Below, piece after piece: positions 50,901-61,584 of a stretch of 64,000 bases of DNA. Where the stretch lies: NCBI RefSeq assembly GCF_000150275.1, contig NW_002060947.1, forward strand, positions 3,958,335 through 4,022,334. The letters are read 5' to 3'. The stretch comes from Trichoplax adhaerens. Taxonomy: Eukaryota; Placozoa; Uniplacotomia; Trichoplacea; Trichoplacidae. The notes below the pieces were generated by a model. That model did no database searches, was not told the origin of the DNA, and worked only from the letters and a program-made list of their open reading frames with translations. Made by a program: the position numbers and the translations under genes. Numbering within the stretch: the first letter of the stretch is position 1; each line of letters opens with the position of its first letter.

Positions 50901-51928
50901 TGCACTCTATTGCAACGTAATTTTATTTATTTTAAATAGCGAGTGATAGTGTAGTATCAACTATCGTTATTCGTGGTTCTTCTGACAATATCATGGATGA
51001 TGTGGAAAGATCAATTGACGATGGTGTCAATACCTACAAGGCTTTGACGAAGGTTTGAATGTTATCCTAATGATTATGTTACTTAATATTCTATATTACT
51101 ATTAACAATAAAAGTAAACCCATTGCGTTTAAATCTATAATTACCGATTTTCCCTCGCATTCTTAGATTGGTTTTATCTGATGTGATAGTTATAAATCTA
51201 ATTTATTCATACACGTAGGATCCTCGATTGGTACCCGGGGCTGGTGCAACAGAAATAGAGTTAGCGAAGGAAATTTCATCTTACAGTGAAACGTGTCCTG
51301 GTTTAGCTCAATACGCTATAAAGAAATTTGCACAAGCCTTGGAGGCGCTTCCAAGAGCGCTTGCCGAAAACTCTGGCGTCAATGCCAATGAAGTTATTTC
51401 TAATTTATATGCAGCCCATCAAACAGGCGATAAGGCTAGTGGTTTTGATATTGAGGTAAGTTGATTTGGTATTGGGTCATTTTGGCACATTCTCTAGCTG
51501 TGGATTGCAATTCTGTGCATTCTAACATTCGCAAATGTGCAACAGTTTTATCGAACTTTATATTAGCAATTGCGTTTATATAGCGCATTTTGTCAGTCAG
51601 AGTTCGGAAAACTCTATCTTTCCCATTAATAAGAGATGCTTTAAATTTTCTAGACGGGAAAAGCAGATGTAAAAAACGCAACTGAGTGCGGTATTGTTGA
51701 TTTGTATCTTGTTAAACATTGGGGACTAAGATTTGCCACAGATGCGGCAGCTACTGTTCTTCGAGTTGATCAGGTAACAAAAACATGCATTATCATTTGA
51801 CTATCTCATATTTTATATAATGCTAACAAAGTTAAAACTGTGCTTCATATAAAATGGGATAGATCTTCATGTCAAAACCAGCAGGTGGACCGAAGCCACC
51901 AGAAGCGAAAGATCGAGACGATGATTAA
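47976..51928 (+). CDS. CCT8: T-complex protein 1 subunit theta (CCT8)
   Basis: A group II chaperonin subunit of the cytosolic TRiC/CCT ring, which folds actin, tubulin and other clients using ATP. Sixteen exons total 545 codons: 47976-48032, 48730-48900, 48988-49044, 49130-49204, 49407-49476, 49582-49664, 49735-49780, 49909-50037, 50128-50276, 50407-50513, 50612-50678, 50764-50851, 50940-51052, 51219-51455, 51654-51773, 51863-51928. It starts MALHIPRGMLQTMMKDGAK. Nucleotide-binding motifs are SYGPNGMNKM, GDGTNFV and GAGATEIELAKE; theta-type signatures are FNVDNVRVAKILGSG and VVYSCPVD, and the C-terminus is MSKPAGGPKPPEAKDRDDD. The 544-residue length is close to human CCT8 (548). The intron after 50037 appears to begin with GC rather than GT. 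AATAAA follows at 52029. CCT8 faces PICALM tail-to-tail across 0.48 kb. Confidence 0.98.
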
Positions 51929-52411
51929 CCTCCTTTTTAACTAATATTTGTAATAATCTAAATTTATTCGTATTCTACATCAATCTAAAGATAATCTTCT
52001 CTTTGAAATAGTATACAACACGAAAACAAATAAAGTAATTATTTAACTAATATTAATCTATGAATGCAAAATTTATCATTACAGCAGTTTTCTTACACAC
52101 TTGTGAAAAAACTCGAACGTCGTAGTATGCTGTTTATTGCATATAAGAACTAACAGGCTACATTAACTGCATATGATGTTATGTTCATAATTTAAGAAAC
52201 TAGTGTGTAAATATACTTACGTAAACGGACATACATTGCGAATCTACAGTAGTAATTTTCTTTTTCAGTAGTGATTGACTTCTAAATACTCGACTTCACG
52301 TACATAGATATATCTTCTATAATAGCCATACTAGTGATAAACGAGTAAGGTAAAAAAATATATTGCAGGCTATATCATATAGCATGCCGGTAATTTCGTT
52401 GTACATTCTCC

Positions 52412-55400
52412 TTATAAACCAAATGGGTCTTGTGGTTGCAATGGTGGTCGTTGAAATGCTGCTTGCGGTTGTGATTGGGTTGGAAACATATTTTGCTGTT
52501 GGAATGGATTTAACTATAAAAATGAGAATTGGGTTGGCAATTAAATTGAGAGTAGAATAAGAGGCTTCAGTTTATCCAACTTACAGGGTTAACGGGTTGC
52601 TGCATAGCCATCGGCTGTGTAAACTGTTGTTGAGGAAACTAGTTTTCGTTATTAAAATGTTAAAATAAGTGTAATAGTTAGTACTATAATAGTGGGTATA
52701 ATACTGCTGTAGATTTCGCCTTGAATAGAAAAAAGGACATATTAATTTCCCTAAAGAAAATATAAGGACAATTTACCCCCGCAGTCTGTTGCTGGTTCCA
52801 AGTGCCAGGTTGTCCCCAGGTTGTAGTTGTAGTAGCGGCAATCGGTCTAAATTGATAATTATCTCCTCCGGTTAATTTTTGTGGTTGAGATGGTGTCCAT
52901 TGATGTTTCGATCTATTTATTATACGGTATAATAAAGAGTTTAACAATAGTACTATTCGTCAAGATATTCAACAGTTGCAAGTATATCTATCCTAACTCA
53001 CTTTTTACTGGCCATAACTGATCCTTTTGCAGGAACAGTGGCATTAGTGTTACGCAAGGCTGTAAAGAAAATATAGTCGATCAATTCGTATATATAAATT
53101 AAACAATTATTGGCCATCATTAATTCATGTGTTACGCTACGTACTCAGATTTTCAGCGGCCTTCGCTAAGCTAGAATCCAAATCATTCGATAATTGGGCA
53201 TTTGAATCATTATTTTGAATCTGTTGGGCTTTCTCTGTTCCAAGAACGGTCGGTTGCATAACTCCAGCAAATACTTAAAATGTAACAATAAAGTTAATAA
53301 ACTACTTTTGTACTGGATAAAGTGAGAAAATTTTTAAAGACTACTTACGATCTAGTGGTTGATCACTGTTCGAGTTGGGGGCATCTTTAAAATTAGCTTT
53401 AAATGGTTCGTTATTTGCTACAGGTTAATGTAATAGGGTACATATTAATAGAAATCAAATGTTCGTAATTGCTGAAATTAATACACGCTTCCTCTATAAT
53501 ATGCAATTTTATTTTTGTCGTATACTGTATATTACTACAGTAAGATGAAACTAGCAAATACGCTCAACGTCAAGACTAATATATTGAGATGGAAATCTCC
53601 ATATAAGTATGTAGAATGCTTTAAAGATTCATATTCTTTCAAACTTTATTCAACAGCTGAAATAGCTGCACTCTAACTTTTAATCTTATATTTTAAGATA
53701 CCTTGTGGCACTTGATTGAAATTTGCATTAAACGATTCAGCTAAAAATAATGATTGAAATTAAACGAGAAGTAGGAATTATATCGTAATTGATGTAATTT
53801 ATTCATCTAGTATTATATTCTATTTTATTTTTCTATATTTTTACCTTGTGTTGGTTGATTAAAATTCGTATTAAATTGCATAGCAGGAGCAGCTAAAATA
53901 AACATTGAAATACAGTATAAGTACTTCCAGAACTTATATCATAGTAACATATCTATGGTATTTCATTTATAGTTGTAAAGGTATTTTATGATTCAGTTGG
54001 CGTTATATATAGTAATTGTTCTGTGTTTATGACTGATAGGCGTAAAACATCATTTAATTTTGTTGAAAGAACCTTGAGGCTGTTGCTGAGATTGCCAGAG
54101 AGAATTTCCAGCACCACTTTGAGCGCCTGTAGGTTGCGAAGGAAAAATACCTCCAAGATCAGTTAGATCATTCTTTGGTACTGTCGGTTGCTGTGGTGAT
54201 ACAGAGCTGGCCATAGGCGACTGTTGAAAAGGATCAGCTTGAGGACTAGTAACAGTTGGCTGCGATTGAAAAGGATCAATTTGAGGTTTAGCAACAGTTG
54301 GCTGCTGTTGGAACAGATCAGCTTGAGGACTAGCAACAGTAGGCTGCGGTTGACTGTTTGAATTGAAAGGATCGAACGCTGTACGTTGCTGTTTTGGTTG
54401 CTCAGCAGGGGCATTGTTGAATGGTTCAAAAGTATCAAATGAAGGAGTCTTTTCAGTTGGAGTGGGCTGTGGTGAATTTGGTGATATTAAATTTGGTTGT
54501 TGTTGAGGGGTTTGCGGTTTTGCTTGATTTGCGGTAGCAGAACCGGGTGCAACGTTGAGACTGTAAGCTCTTTGCTATAGATAAATGATACAGGATCTAC
54601 ATTCATATAACGTTCTACATATTAAATTATCAAGCAGTATTGCAGTATAACCTTCAATATTTCCATATTTTGGATTTCCGCTTTTGCTTTCTCTATTTCT
54701 TCAGTTGAAGCTTTGCCTCTGTATTAAATGGAAATGGGTATTTAATTAATGATAGCAATTCATTCATTATTTTACATGTGTTTTAAGTTTGAGTGAATGC
54801 GTACTTGGCTCCTTTTTTATCTAGACCGTAAAAATGATTCTCTAGGGCCTCGAGTAAGCTTGCAGGTGCCTAATAATAAGTTCAATACCAAGTTCGATTT
54901 AATTATGTACTTATCTGTGCCAAAATGATACAAAACGTTCATCACTTACAGAATTGAGATATGGAATATCCCCTTTGTCGTATCCACGATCCTAAATGCA
55001 TATATATATTTGTGACTTTACTATTCAGGATCTACTTGATATAGTGCTTTCAGATAATTATTTTCAATTGAGCTAACCTCAGCTATTTTCCAAAATTCTT
55101 TAACTTTTTCCATTGTGACAACAAATTTTTTATAAAACTCTAATGCATCCTTACAGCTCTTTTTGCTTAAATCAAAATATTTCTCTATATGTAATACAGA
55201 GGAGAGGAAGAACTAGTCAAGAGATGTTATTCAAATTTATGCGTAAAAAAAATTTTTGCTCAGACAGATTTTGTATTTATTACTTCAGAATATTTAGTAC
55301 ACACCTAATAGGTTGATCATTGCGTCATTATAACAAGCAAATAGCCGTACAAGATCCTACAGTGGATAGTACATGATTTATAAGACGATATAACTTGATT

Positions 55401-58400
55401 GAATTGGAATAATATATACTGCTAAGAATTAAAATTACCTTGAATAATAAGAAGAAGGCATTGGAAATAACGCCATTGCTTAATTCACCAACCGTGATCT
55501 AGTGCATGATGAAGAATATTGTTATGACATGCACTTCCTATGCTACAATAATGATAAACGACTGCGTACCTCCATTCCAAGAAGGGAATCAATTTGTTGC
55601 TCGAGTGCAGGCAAAGTTTTACTTAACTGTAAAGTATCAAGTCCCAATAACTAATTAGTAAATTTTGTAAATTTTTTATATGATAATGTGTATCTACTGA
55701 TACTACTGATAATTTTAATGATTATTATTGTCTAAGGAAAAGTATAAAGAGAAGCTAATAATCAAAATAAGGCATATTTAATTACTTTAATCATTATAGT
55801 TACCTTAGCGAATTCTTGCTTTCTCAGAATACCATCTTTCCTGGATAATTTAAAAAAAACAATACAATTTTATTTCAAAGGATTTAACTTGGTAATAACA
55901 GGGTTAAATTTATTACATTTAGATGGTAATACAACCCTTTCTACATACCCTCGTTCAACTCTACAAAAATCATAAGCCATCATACGGTATGAGTATGATT
56001 TTGCATTGAGGTATTTGGCATATCTTCTAGCAAACAGTGACATATCGTATCCTAAACAATAGTAAAGCGGTAAATTAATGGACTCATCTCCTAATATTGA
56101 CAATATCAATCCAAATAGTTTACTAACCTTGATTTCCACTTCTATCTAAGAAAGTTTCCAGGTTGAAGCTAGCAGTTCTAGAAGCTACGTGTTGGACATA
56201 ACGCTGAAAACACGATATATGTACATTGTTGAACAAATGTCATCATTGCATCGACGAGTAGGAGTTTTATGTGCTAATTTTAATTTTTAGTTCACTTAGA
56301 TTGTACTGTTATAATACTACGCAGATAAATGTATTCACTTGTATGCTATTTTTGATAAATTTATCCTAACGACATTTATAGAAAAATGTTCCAACAGGAA
56401 TCGCTCGCCTCTTTTTAGCCATATAAGTGTATGTCAAAGTATCAACTTAGAACGGACGATAAAAAGTCAATGCATACATGCCACAAAATTGCTTTCAAAA
56501 TGGGTGTGATTCAAAAGTGTACAATATTGATGATCGAAATTGATATATCAAGTATCTTGTCATTAATAATAACGTAATACATATAGCTGTTGCGCTTCTA
56601 CTCATCCAGTAGAGAAATAGAAATGATACTCATTTATTGGCAATTAATTCAAGTAGTAGTCGATATTCGTATTTCTATCGATTAAAGTTTTATAAGGCAG
56701 AATAGATAACAACTATTGCCTTTCTAATGAAAAGACTTCATTATCCCTATTGAAAATAGTCTAGTCATACTATCTATTACAGTATACTAGTAGTCCTTGG
56801 TTATCCCATGTAGTGAATTATTTTTACAAGAAATTAAACTTTTCATCCAATGATCAGATCATCCATGGTCATACAGTACATGCAATAGTCATTCTTGATT
56901 ACACTGATACACTATACTTGGGTAAATATTACTTATTCAATAGAGGATACAGCAGCTAAATATGGCAAAGATGGATAATTCATAATACAGTATAATTCTA
57001 GGGCGAGAGAAGTGGCTTGATAGCCTGTATTAAGAATCGAAGCAAGTTCATTTCTCCTATTCTAGTCTATTATCAATATAGAGTTTTTTCATTTTTTTGT
57101 ACTGAAACATTATTTTTACAATCGCCTATTCCTATGGGAAACTTGCATTGAAGATTAACTACGTGTGTTATAAATAATGGATAAAGTGTAATTTCGCTTG
57201 CTATTTTACACTTTCTTTTAAACAGTTAGTACTCTACAACACGTTCAAATGGCATTTGAATCAATTGGTGCAAATATCACCGTAGTAAGATTACAATAGT
57301 TGACAGCTGTATGACTGATCAATGATTTTGGAAAGTACATTCAAAAAATGTACTTCATAGTTTCAAATCAAAGTGTGATCAAGCGGAAAATTTTACCTTT
57401 CAATGTGAAGTAACTTGGAATTGTGAACGCGGAAATGAGGCACTTTCTTATAATTGCCAACTATATCATTCATTCGATTTTGTGCGATTATTTTACGTTG
57501 AACGCAATAAAGGAGGAATAAAGTACATTTAGTTGACATGGATAGCAACTGTAGTTGAGCTACAATACTTGATTACAAAATATGGTTGAAGATTCTGTAC
57601 TGAAATTTTACTTTCTACTCTGCAGTCTGTGTATTACTTGACGCAAGGTTGGTGGTATCTTAACCTGGAGAGTTGATTTAGACTGAAATTTGACGAAAAT
57701 GATTGATTGTTGCAAATATCTATTGATATAGTTGGTTTTAGTGGTTCAAGCTTGTTGGAACATAATGAAGTTGCTATGACTAATAGGAGAACGTGATGAA
57801 GCAATACAAGTTAACGTGTTGAAAAAGAGTAAAATTGGTTGTGCTCTATTATTGATGATCCAATGGGGATCATGACCATCACGACAACATGGGTATTTGC
57901 TCTATTTAGGCGAGGTAGAAGAAGAATACTACCATGGCTTGATATCGTTGTCTGAATAGCGGGGATAACGACTAATGGAACAAAGTTGCTCGTCCTCTAC
58001 TTTACCCCAAGGTTGATTATAAATGGATTGAATGGAAATATTGTTATTGTAACATTGTAGTTACGTATATTTCTTCAATCAACTGGGTCAGTTAGAAAGG
58101 AGTAGTGAAAGACTGAACAACAACAACAAATGCCTTTGTAGATCGTAGTTATAAGTGGAAAAAAAACACATAGTGTATACTAGTTGGATGGAGTAACTCA
58201 ACATAAACTAATCATCAAGCATTGATTTGAATTGATGAAGGTACAAATTAGACTCAAATTTACCTCATTGCCATAGCATAAGAGTTGATGATGAGTGACT
58301 AATGTCTTGCAAACTACCACCCAACTGGTATTATTAGTACGCTCGTATAAGGTATCCACCATGACAGAAATATCCACATTTTGTCCATGGGTACACTGGA

Positions 58401-59441
58401 TCAAATCTAGAAGGTAGTTGAAAATAGGAAAAAAGAGAATCATTATTTAACGCTATCTTGCCTCAAGCAAAAGACAGATTGGTGTCAATGGAAAAAAAGA
58501 AGAAGAAACAAGTAGGATAGTCTATCGTTATCCAACTGGAAATTGTATCATTCTTGATCGATATCAACTTGAATCCTCCATTGGACCCTATCGATCAGGA
58601 CTGTTGGTTGGATGATCGAGTATTGGAGCATGTTATGATGACTACTGGTGAAGGAATTTTCCTGTTAGTGAGAAATTTGGGTCTTTCTGGTTTGTACTGA
58701 GTTTGAGAAAGGTCGATGAAAGTATGAAAAGAAAGGAAGGAGGGAAGGGGGGGGGAAAAAAAAAAAAAAGACATGACAAGCAAGTGGAATGCAGACAGTC
58801 TTGTTCTTGGACTATCTTACTGTCTCTTCTATATACTTATTGGTGGTACGAAAAGTGTCTACAGTAGTACTATGTGTGAACGATGGATGATCAACAAGCT
58901 CTTGACAACGAACGATTGCATGTTTTGTACAGTACTCATCCAAGGTTGGAAAAAATGGCAAGTGAATGGATTGAATAACGGATCGATTGTACAATTCATC
59001 ATTGTCCATGATGAGGATGGAAAGTGGTCGAGTCGATCAAGATTAGCGTGGAGAGATAGTAAAAGATCCTTTTGGTTGGACTTGTCCTGTATGTAAAAGA
59101 GCAATGGCGACGACGATTTTGCATCTTTTGTATGCAAAGTGGGAAAAAAAAAAAAAGAAAGAAAAAAAAAGGAAATGGATGGGAGAAGCTTAGGATAAGC
59201 ACTACCCATCATCCTCGCTGATGATGACAGCAAGTAACGACAGTGGAGATGAATAGTAGTAGTAATAACAGTAGTAGAATAAAATAGAGCAAAGGACATG
59301 GTGGATCCTGTTCGACATACAATCGACATGTTTCTTCTTGGGTGAGATGATATCATGGTTGGTCGCTTTGCATACAGCTTTGGAGATGAAATCGCCAGTT
59401 AAAACATGGCGGGCAGCAGTCACTCGATCGACAACGGACAT
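52412..59441 (-). CDS. PICALM: PICALM/AP180-type clathrin assembly protein
   Basis: An endocytic adaptor linking PtdIns(4,5)P2 membranes, AP-2 and clathrin. Twenty-one exons total 689 codons: 59321-59441, 58264-58406, 56128-56203, 55949-56051, 55804-55840, 55570-55626, 55439-55498, 55305-55356, 55078-55184, 54950-54991, 54805-54869, 54652-54718, 54073-54574, 53845-53892, 53702-53740, 53349-53417, 53145-53273, 53002-53059, 52777-52912, 52585-52638, 52412-52513. The ANTH lipid motif is [14 protein letters not shown] (25-38), then DYLIQCTHG and [19 protein letters not shown]. The C-terminal half is disordered, with repeated DLF/DPF motifs, [12 protein letters not shown] (as in vertebrate PICALM), KLTGGDNY, a terminal NPF and a final DPFGL. 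Intron 1 holds long G and A homopolymers (58747-58769). Introns 56204-58263 and 58407-59320 are large and otherwise empty. Confidence 0.95.
53349..53892 (-). repeat. Three related phase-matched micro-exons in PICALM
   Basis: Exons 53845-53892, 53702-53740 and 53349-53417 all start with two bases and end with one base of a split codon. They encode [24 protein letters not shown] and [12 protein letters not shown], clearly related FNxNFNQ blocks. They look like tandem exon duplicates in the disordered clathrin/AP-2-binding tail. Confidence 0.75.
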
Positions 59442-59579
59442 AATTGGTATCCAATCTATTTAGCCAATAGAACAAGTATTCAATGAATGCAGTGGCAACC
59501 TAAGATTGAAATCAATCTAATTCATCGAATCGTCTTCAACTAACTAGCGATCAAAAGCTTGCAAGAAATGAGAAAGGAG

Positions 59580-59900
59580 CGCAATAAAAAGGTGGAGCAG
59601 CGATTTGACGTCAAGCGTGCAGTCACATTCAACCACCGTGGTGACACACTACTGCGGACTGTAGCGTTGTGTAGGACGTGCACTGGCGTCCACAGTGCAT
59701 GAGTGCGGAAGCGAGTGTCAAGTATGGTAGACTGTAGACTGTAGACTGTAGAGGACAGGAGAAGTCGGCGACGCCGGCGGCGCTTGACAAGCGTGATGAC
59801 GCGATAACGCTCGCTTGACTAGACACGATCGTATACCATCGTCGCGACTGTATGCAACAGTATGCATTTCAACAATCGACGATAGGATTGTATGGAGCAT
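59580..59900 (-). promoter_or_regulatory. GC-rich candidate PICALM promoter with CRE
   Basis: It is the most CpG-rich part of the window (many CG within 59630-59870), 140-460 bp upstream of the PICALM ATG. A perfect CRE palindrome TGACGTCA lies at 59606-59613. Three tandem GTAGACT heptamers lie at 59727-59752. Promoter function is inferred from position and composition. Confidence 0.5.
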
Positions 59901-60038
59901 GGTTGACCACCATGTCTACTTGTCTAGGGTAGTCTGTCGTCCACAGTCTATAGTACTGTACAACACAGTACTGTAGACTGTGGACTGCAGGCAGGACTCT
60001 ACTGTACGCTGTTCTGGAGATTGTTTAGGCATTTCGTT

Positions 60039-60541
60039 AATGAAGGCCTTGAAGGTAGCACCACCGTTAACACTAAAGGCTACTGTAGACTGTTTAGGCC
60101 TTGAAGGTAGCTTTAATTCCATATTAAACATCGAATAACCTCTAAACCCTATCGTTGTTTCTAATTACACATCAATGTTGCATCGAGAAGTTAAATTGAA
60201 TCCCCCAAAAAAGACAGTGATGGTCACGCTACGTTCCCATAGTAAAGCACTTCAAAGGTTAATGAAGGCCTTGAAGGTAGTACCACCGTCAACACCAAAG
60301 GCGAATACTGTAGACTGTTTAGGCCTTGAAGGTAGCTTTAATTCCATATTAAACATCGAATAACCTCTAAACCCTATCGTTGTTTCTAATTACACATCAA
60401 TGTTGCATCGAGAAGTTAAATTGAATCCCCCAAAAAAGACAGTGATGGTCACGCTACGTTCCCATAGTAAAGCACTTCAAAGGTTAATGAAGGCCTTGAA
60501 GGTAGCACCACCGTCAACACCAAAGGCGAATACTGTAGACA
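60039..60541. repeat. Near-identical tandem repeat, period 222-225 bp
   Basis: AATGAAGGCCTTGAAGGTAG starts copies at 60039, 60261 and 60486; the third is cut off at about 60541. Copies 1 and 2 differ by a few bases including a 3-base indel, so the expansion looks recent. The 75-codon period keeps reading frames partly open on both strands, but stops interrupt them. Confidence 0.9.
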
Positions 60542-60593
60542 GACACTAGCGATATCCTCATTAGTAAAAAAATGGAGGACACATTTCTGTGGC

Positions 60594-60776
60594 ATGGCGG
60601 CGCTCGCCATGCAACAGAATGGACATCGACCAGGAAAATGCTTCAATGAATATTGTAGCATGGGTTGCCTTGTTAAGGCCAAAAGAAAAAATTTTCAGTC
60701 ACCTAATGAAGTCATCATTTCAAACCCAACAATGACCTGGTTCGCTTTGCTTACACTTGTCATTTTGGCTTTCTAG
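60594..60776 (+). CDS. Doubtful 60-codon ORF
   Basis: ATG in GGCATGG context; reads MAALAMQQNGHRPGKCFNEY, then CSMGCLVKAKRK and a hydrophobic end LLTLVILAF. A Cys cluster plus a C-terminal hydrophobic tail is protein-like, but the antisense frame is equally open (CPFCCMASAAMPQKC). No family or splice structure is seen. Confidence 0.15.
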   Translation: MAALAMQQNGHRPGKCFNEYCSMGCLVKAKRKNFQSPNEVIISNPTMTWFALLTLVILAF

Positions 60777-60783
60777 TGGATAT

Positions 60784-60977
60784 AAGGAATGCATTGGCAG
60801 TTTCAATCCAAAAGTAGGTCATGGACAGCTTGAAGGAATAGGCATTAATGGACAGTACAACTTCCATACATGTATTACATAAGGAATGCAGTGGCAGTTT
60901 CCACCCAAAAGTAGGTCATGGACAGCTTGAAGGAATAGGCATTGATGTACAGTACAACTCCCATACATGTATTTCAC
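60784..60977. repeat. 97-bp tandem duplication
   Basis: The segment AAGGAATGCAkTGGCAGTTT through GTAGGTCATGGACAGCTTGA to CCATACATGTATT occurs at 60784 and 60881 with few differences. It accounts for the internal repeat of the minus-strand frame here. Confidence 0.85.
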
Positions 60978-61304
60978 TCCCCCTTTCCCCTCCAAAAGAA
61001 AATTGCCGCTTGCTTGAACTGAACTTAATCTCAACTTAGAGAGAGCGCTTGAATGGAGAATTAACTTGCCTTGACTAGTACTACTGGTTGCTATACAGTT
61101 AGAGTGTTGTGACGATACTCTACTGTTAAAGTACAGTGATAGTCCAGCGCTCCCCTTTTTCATCGCTGTACGTTCTTGTAGAAACGTTTTTCCGCATATT
61201 CTACAGCACCAATCAATACGACTACATCATTTCATACTTATTGGTAAGCTTTATTCATACAAAATGGACCAGTATATCAATACCGATGGCTTGTAACTCT
61301 AGCA

Positions 61305-61584
61305 TCAAAAAATAGGATGCAATGGCATCTTAACTGACGGCCCCAAAATACCGGTCGATAGTATTTGAGCTTGATTTCTTGCCTCTATGAGTGGGACGAA
61401 TTGAATGCATACTAACGATAATAATATAGTCATCAAGAGATGATCTGTCGTTACTTCAAGCTTAGCCATTGACGGATATCATCATTAATTTCTATGACTA
61501 ACCAGCATCCGATCCTAAATTTCAAGCTGTAAAGTAATGTTTGTGAGTTGTTCGAGATCAGCAAGCTGGTGTTGGATCGTGCTT
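61305..61584 (-). CDS. Possible minus-strand exons, unknown gene
   Basis: Two frames look coding. At 61515-61584, after acceptor ACTTAG, the minus strand reads STIQHQLADLEQLTNITLQL then EI and a stop, a leucine-heptad end. At 61305-61469 an ATG-opened frame of 54 codons reads MAKLEVTTDHLLMTILLS, then FVPLIEARNQAQILSTGILG, ending HPIF and a stop; a hydrophobic segment sits near its start. They cannot be parts of the same simple transcript because the first ends in a stop. The open frame at 61677-61862 may be a further exon. No family is recognised. Confidence 0.2.

Noticed and set aside
58595-59356. Overlapping minus-strand frames, including one of 165 codons, and a 107-codon plus frame
   Set aside because: They lie in PICALM intron 1 around homopolymer tracts; only the separate frame with the [13 protein letters not shown] start fits the protein.
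60175-60363. 62-codon plus-strand ORF
   Set aside because: Lies within the 225-bp tandem repeat and is broken in the neighbouring copy.
60819-61163. 114-codon minus-strand ORF
   Set aside because: Half of it is the translated 97-bp duplication; no splice or homology support.
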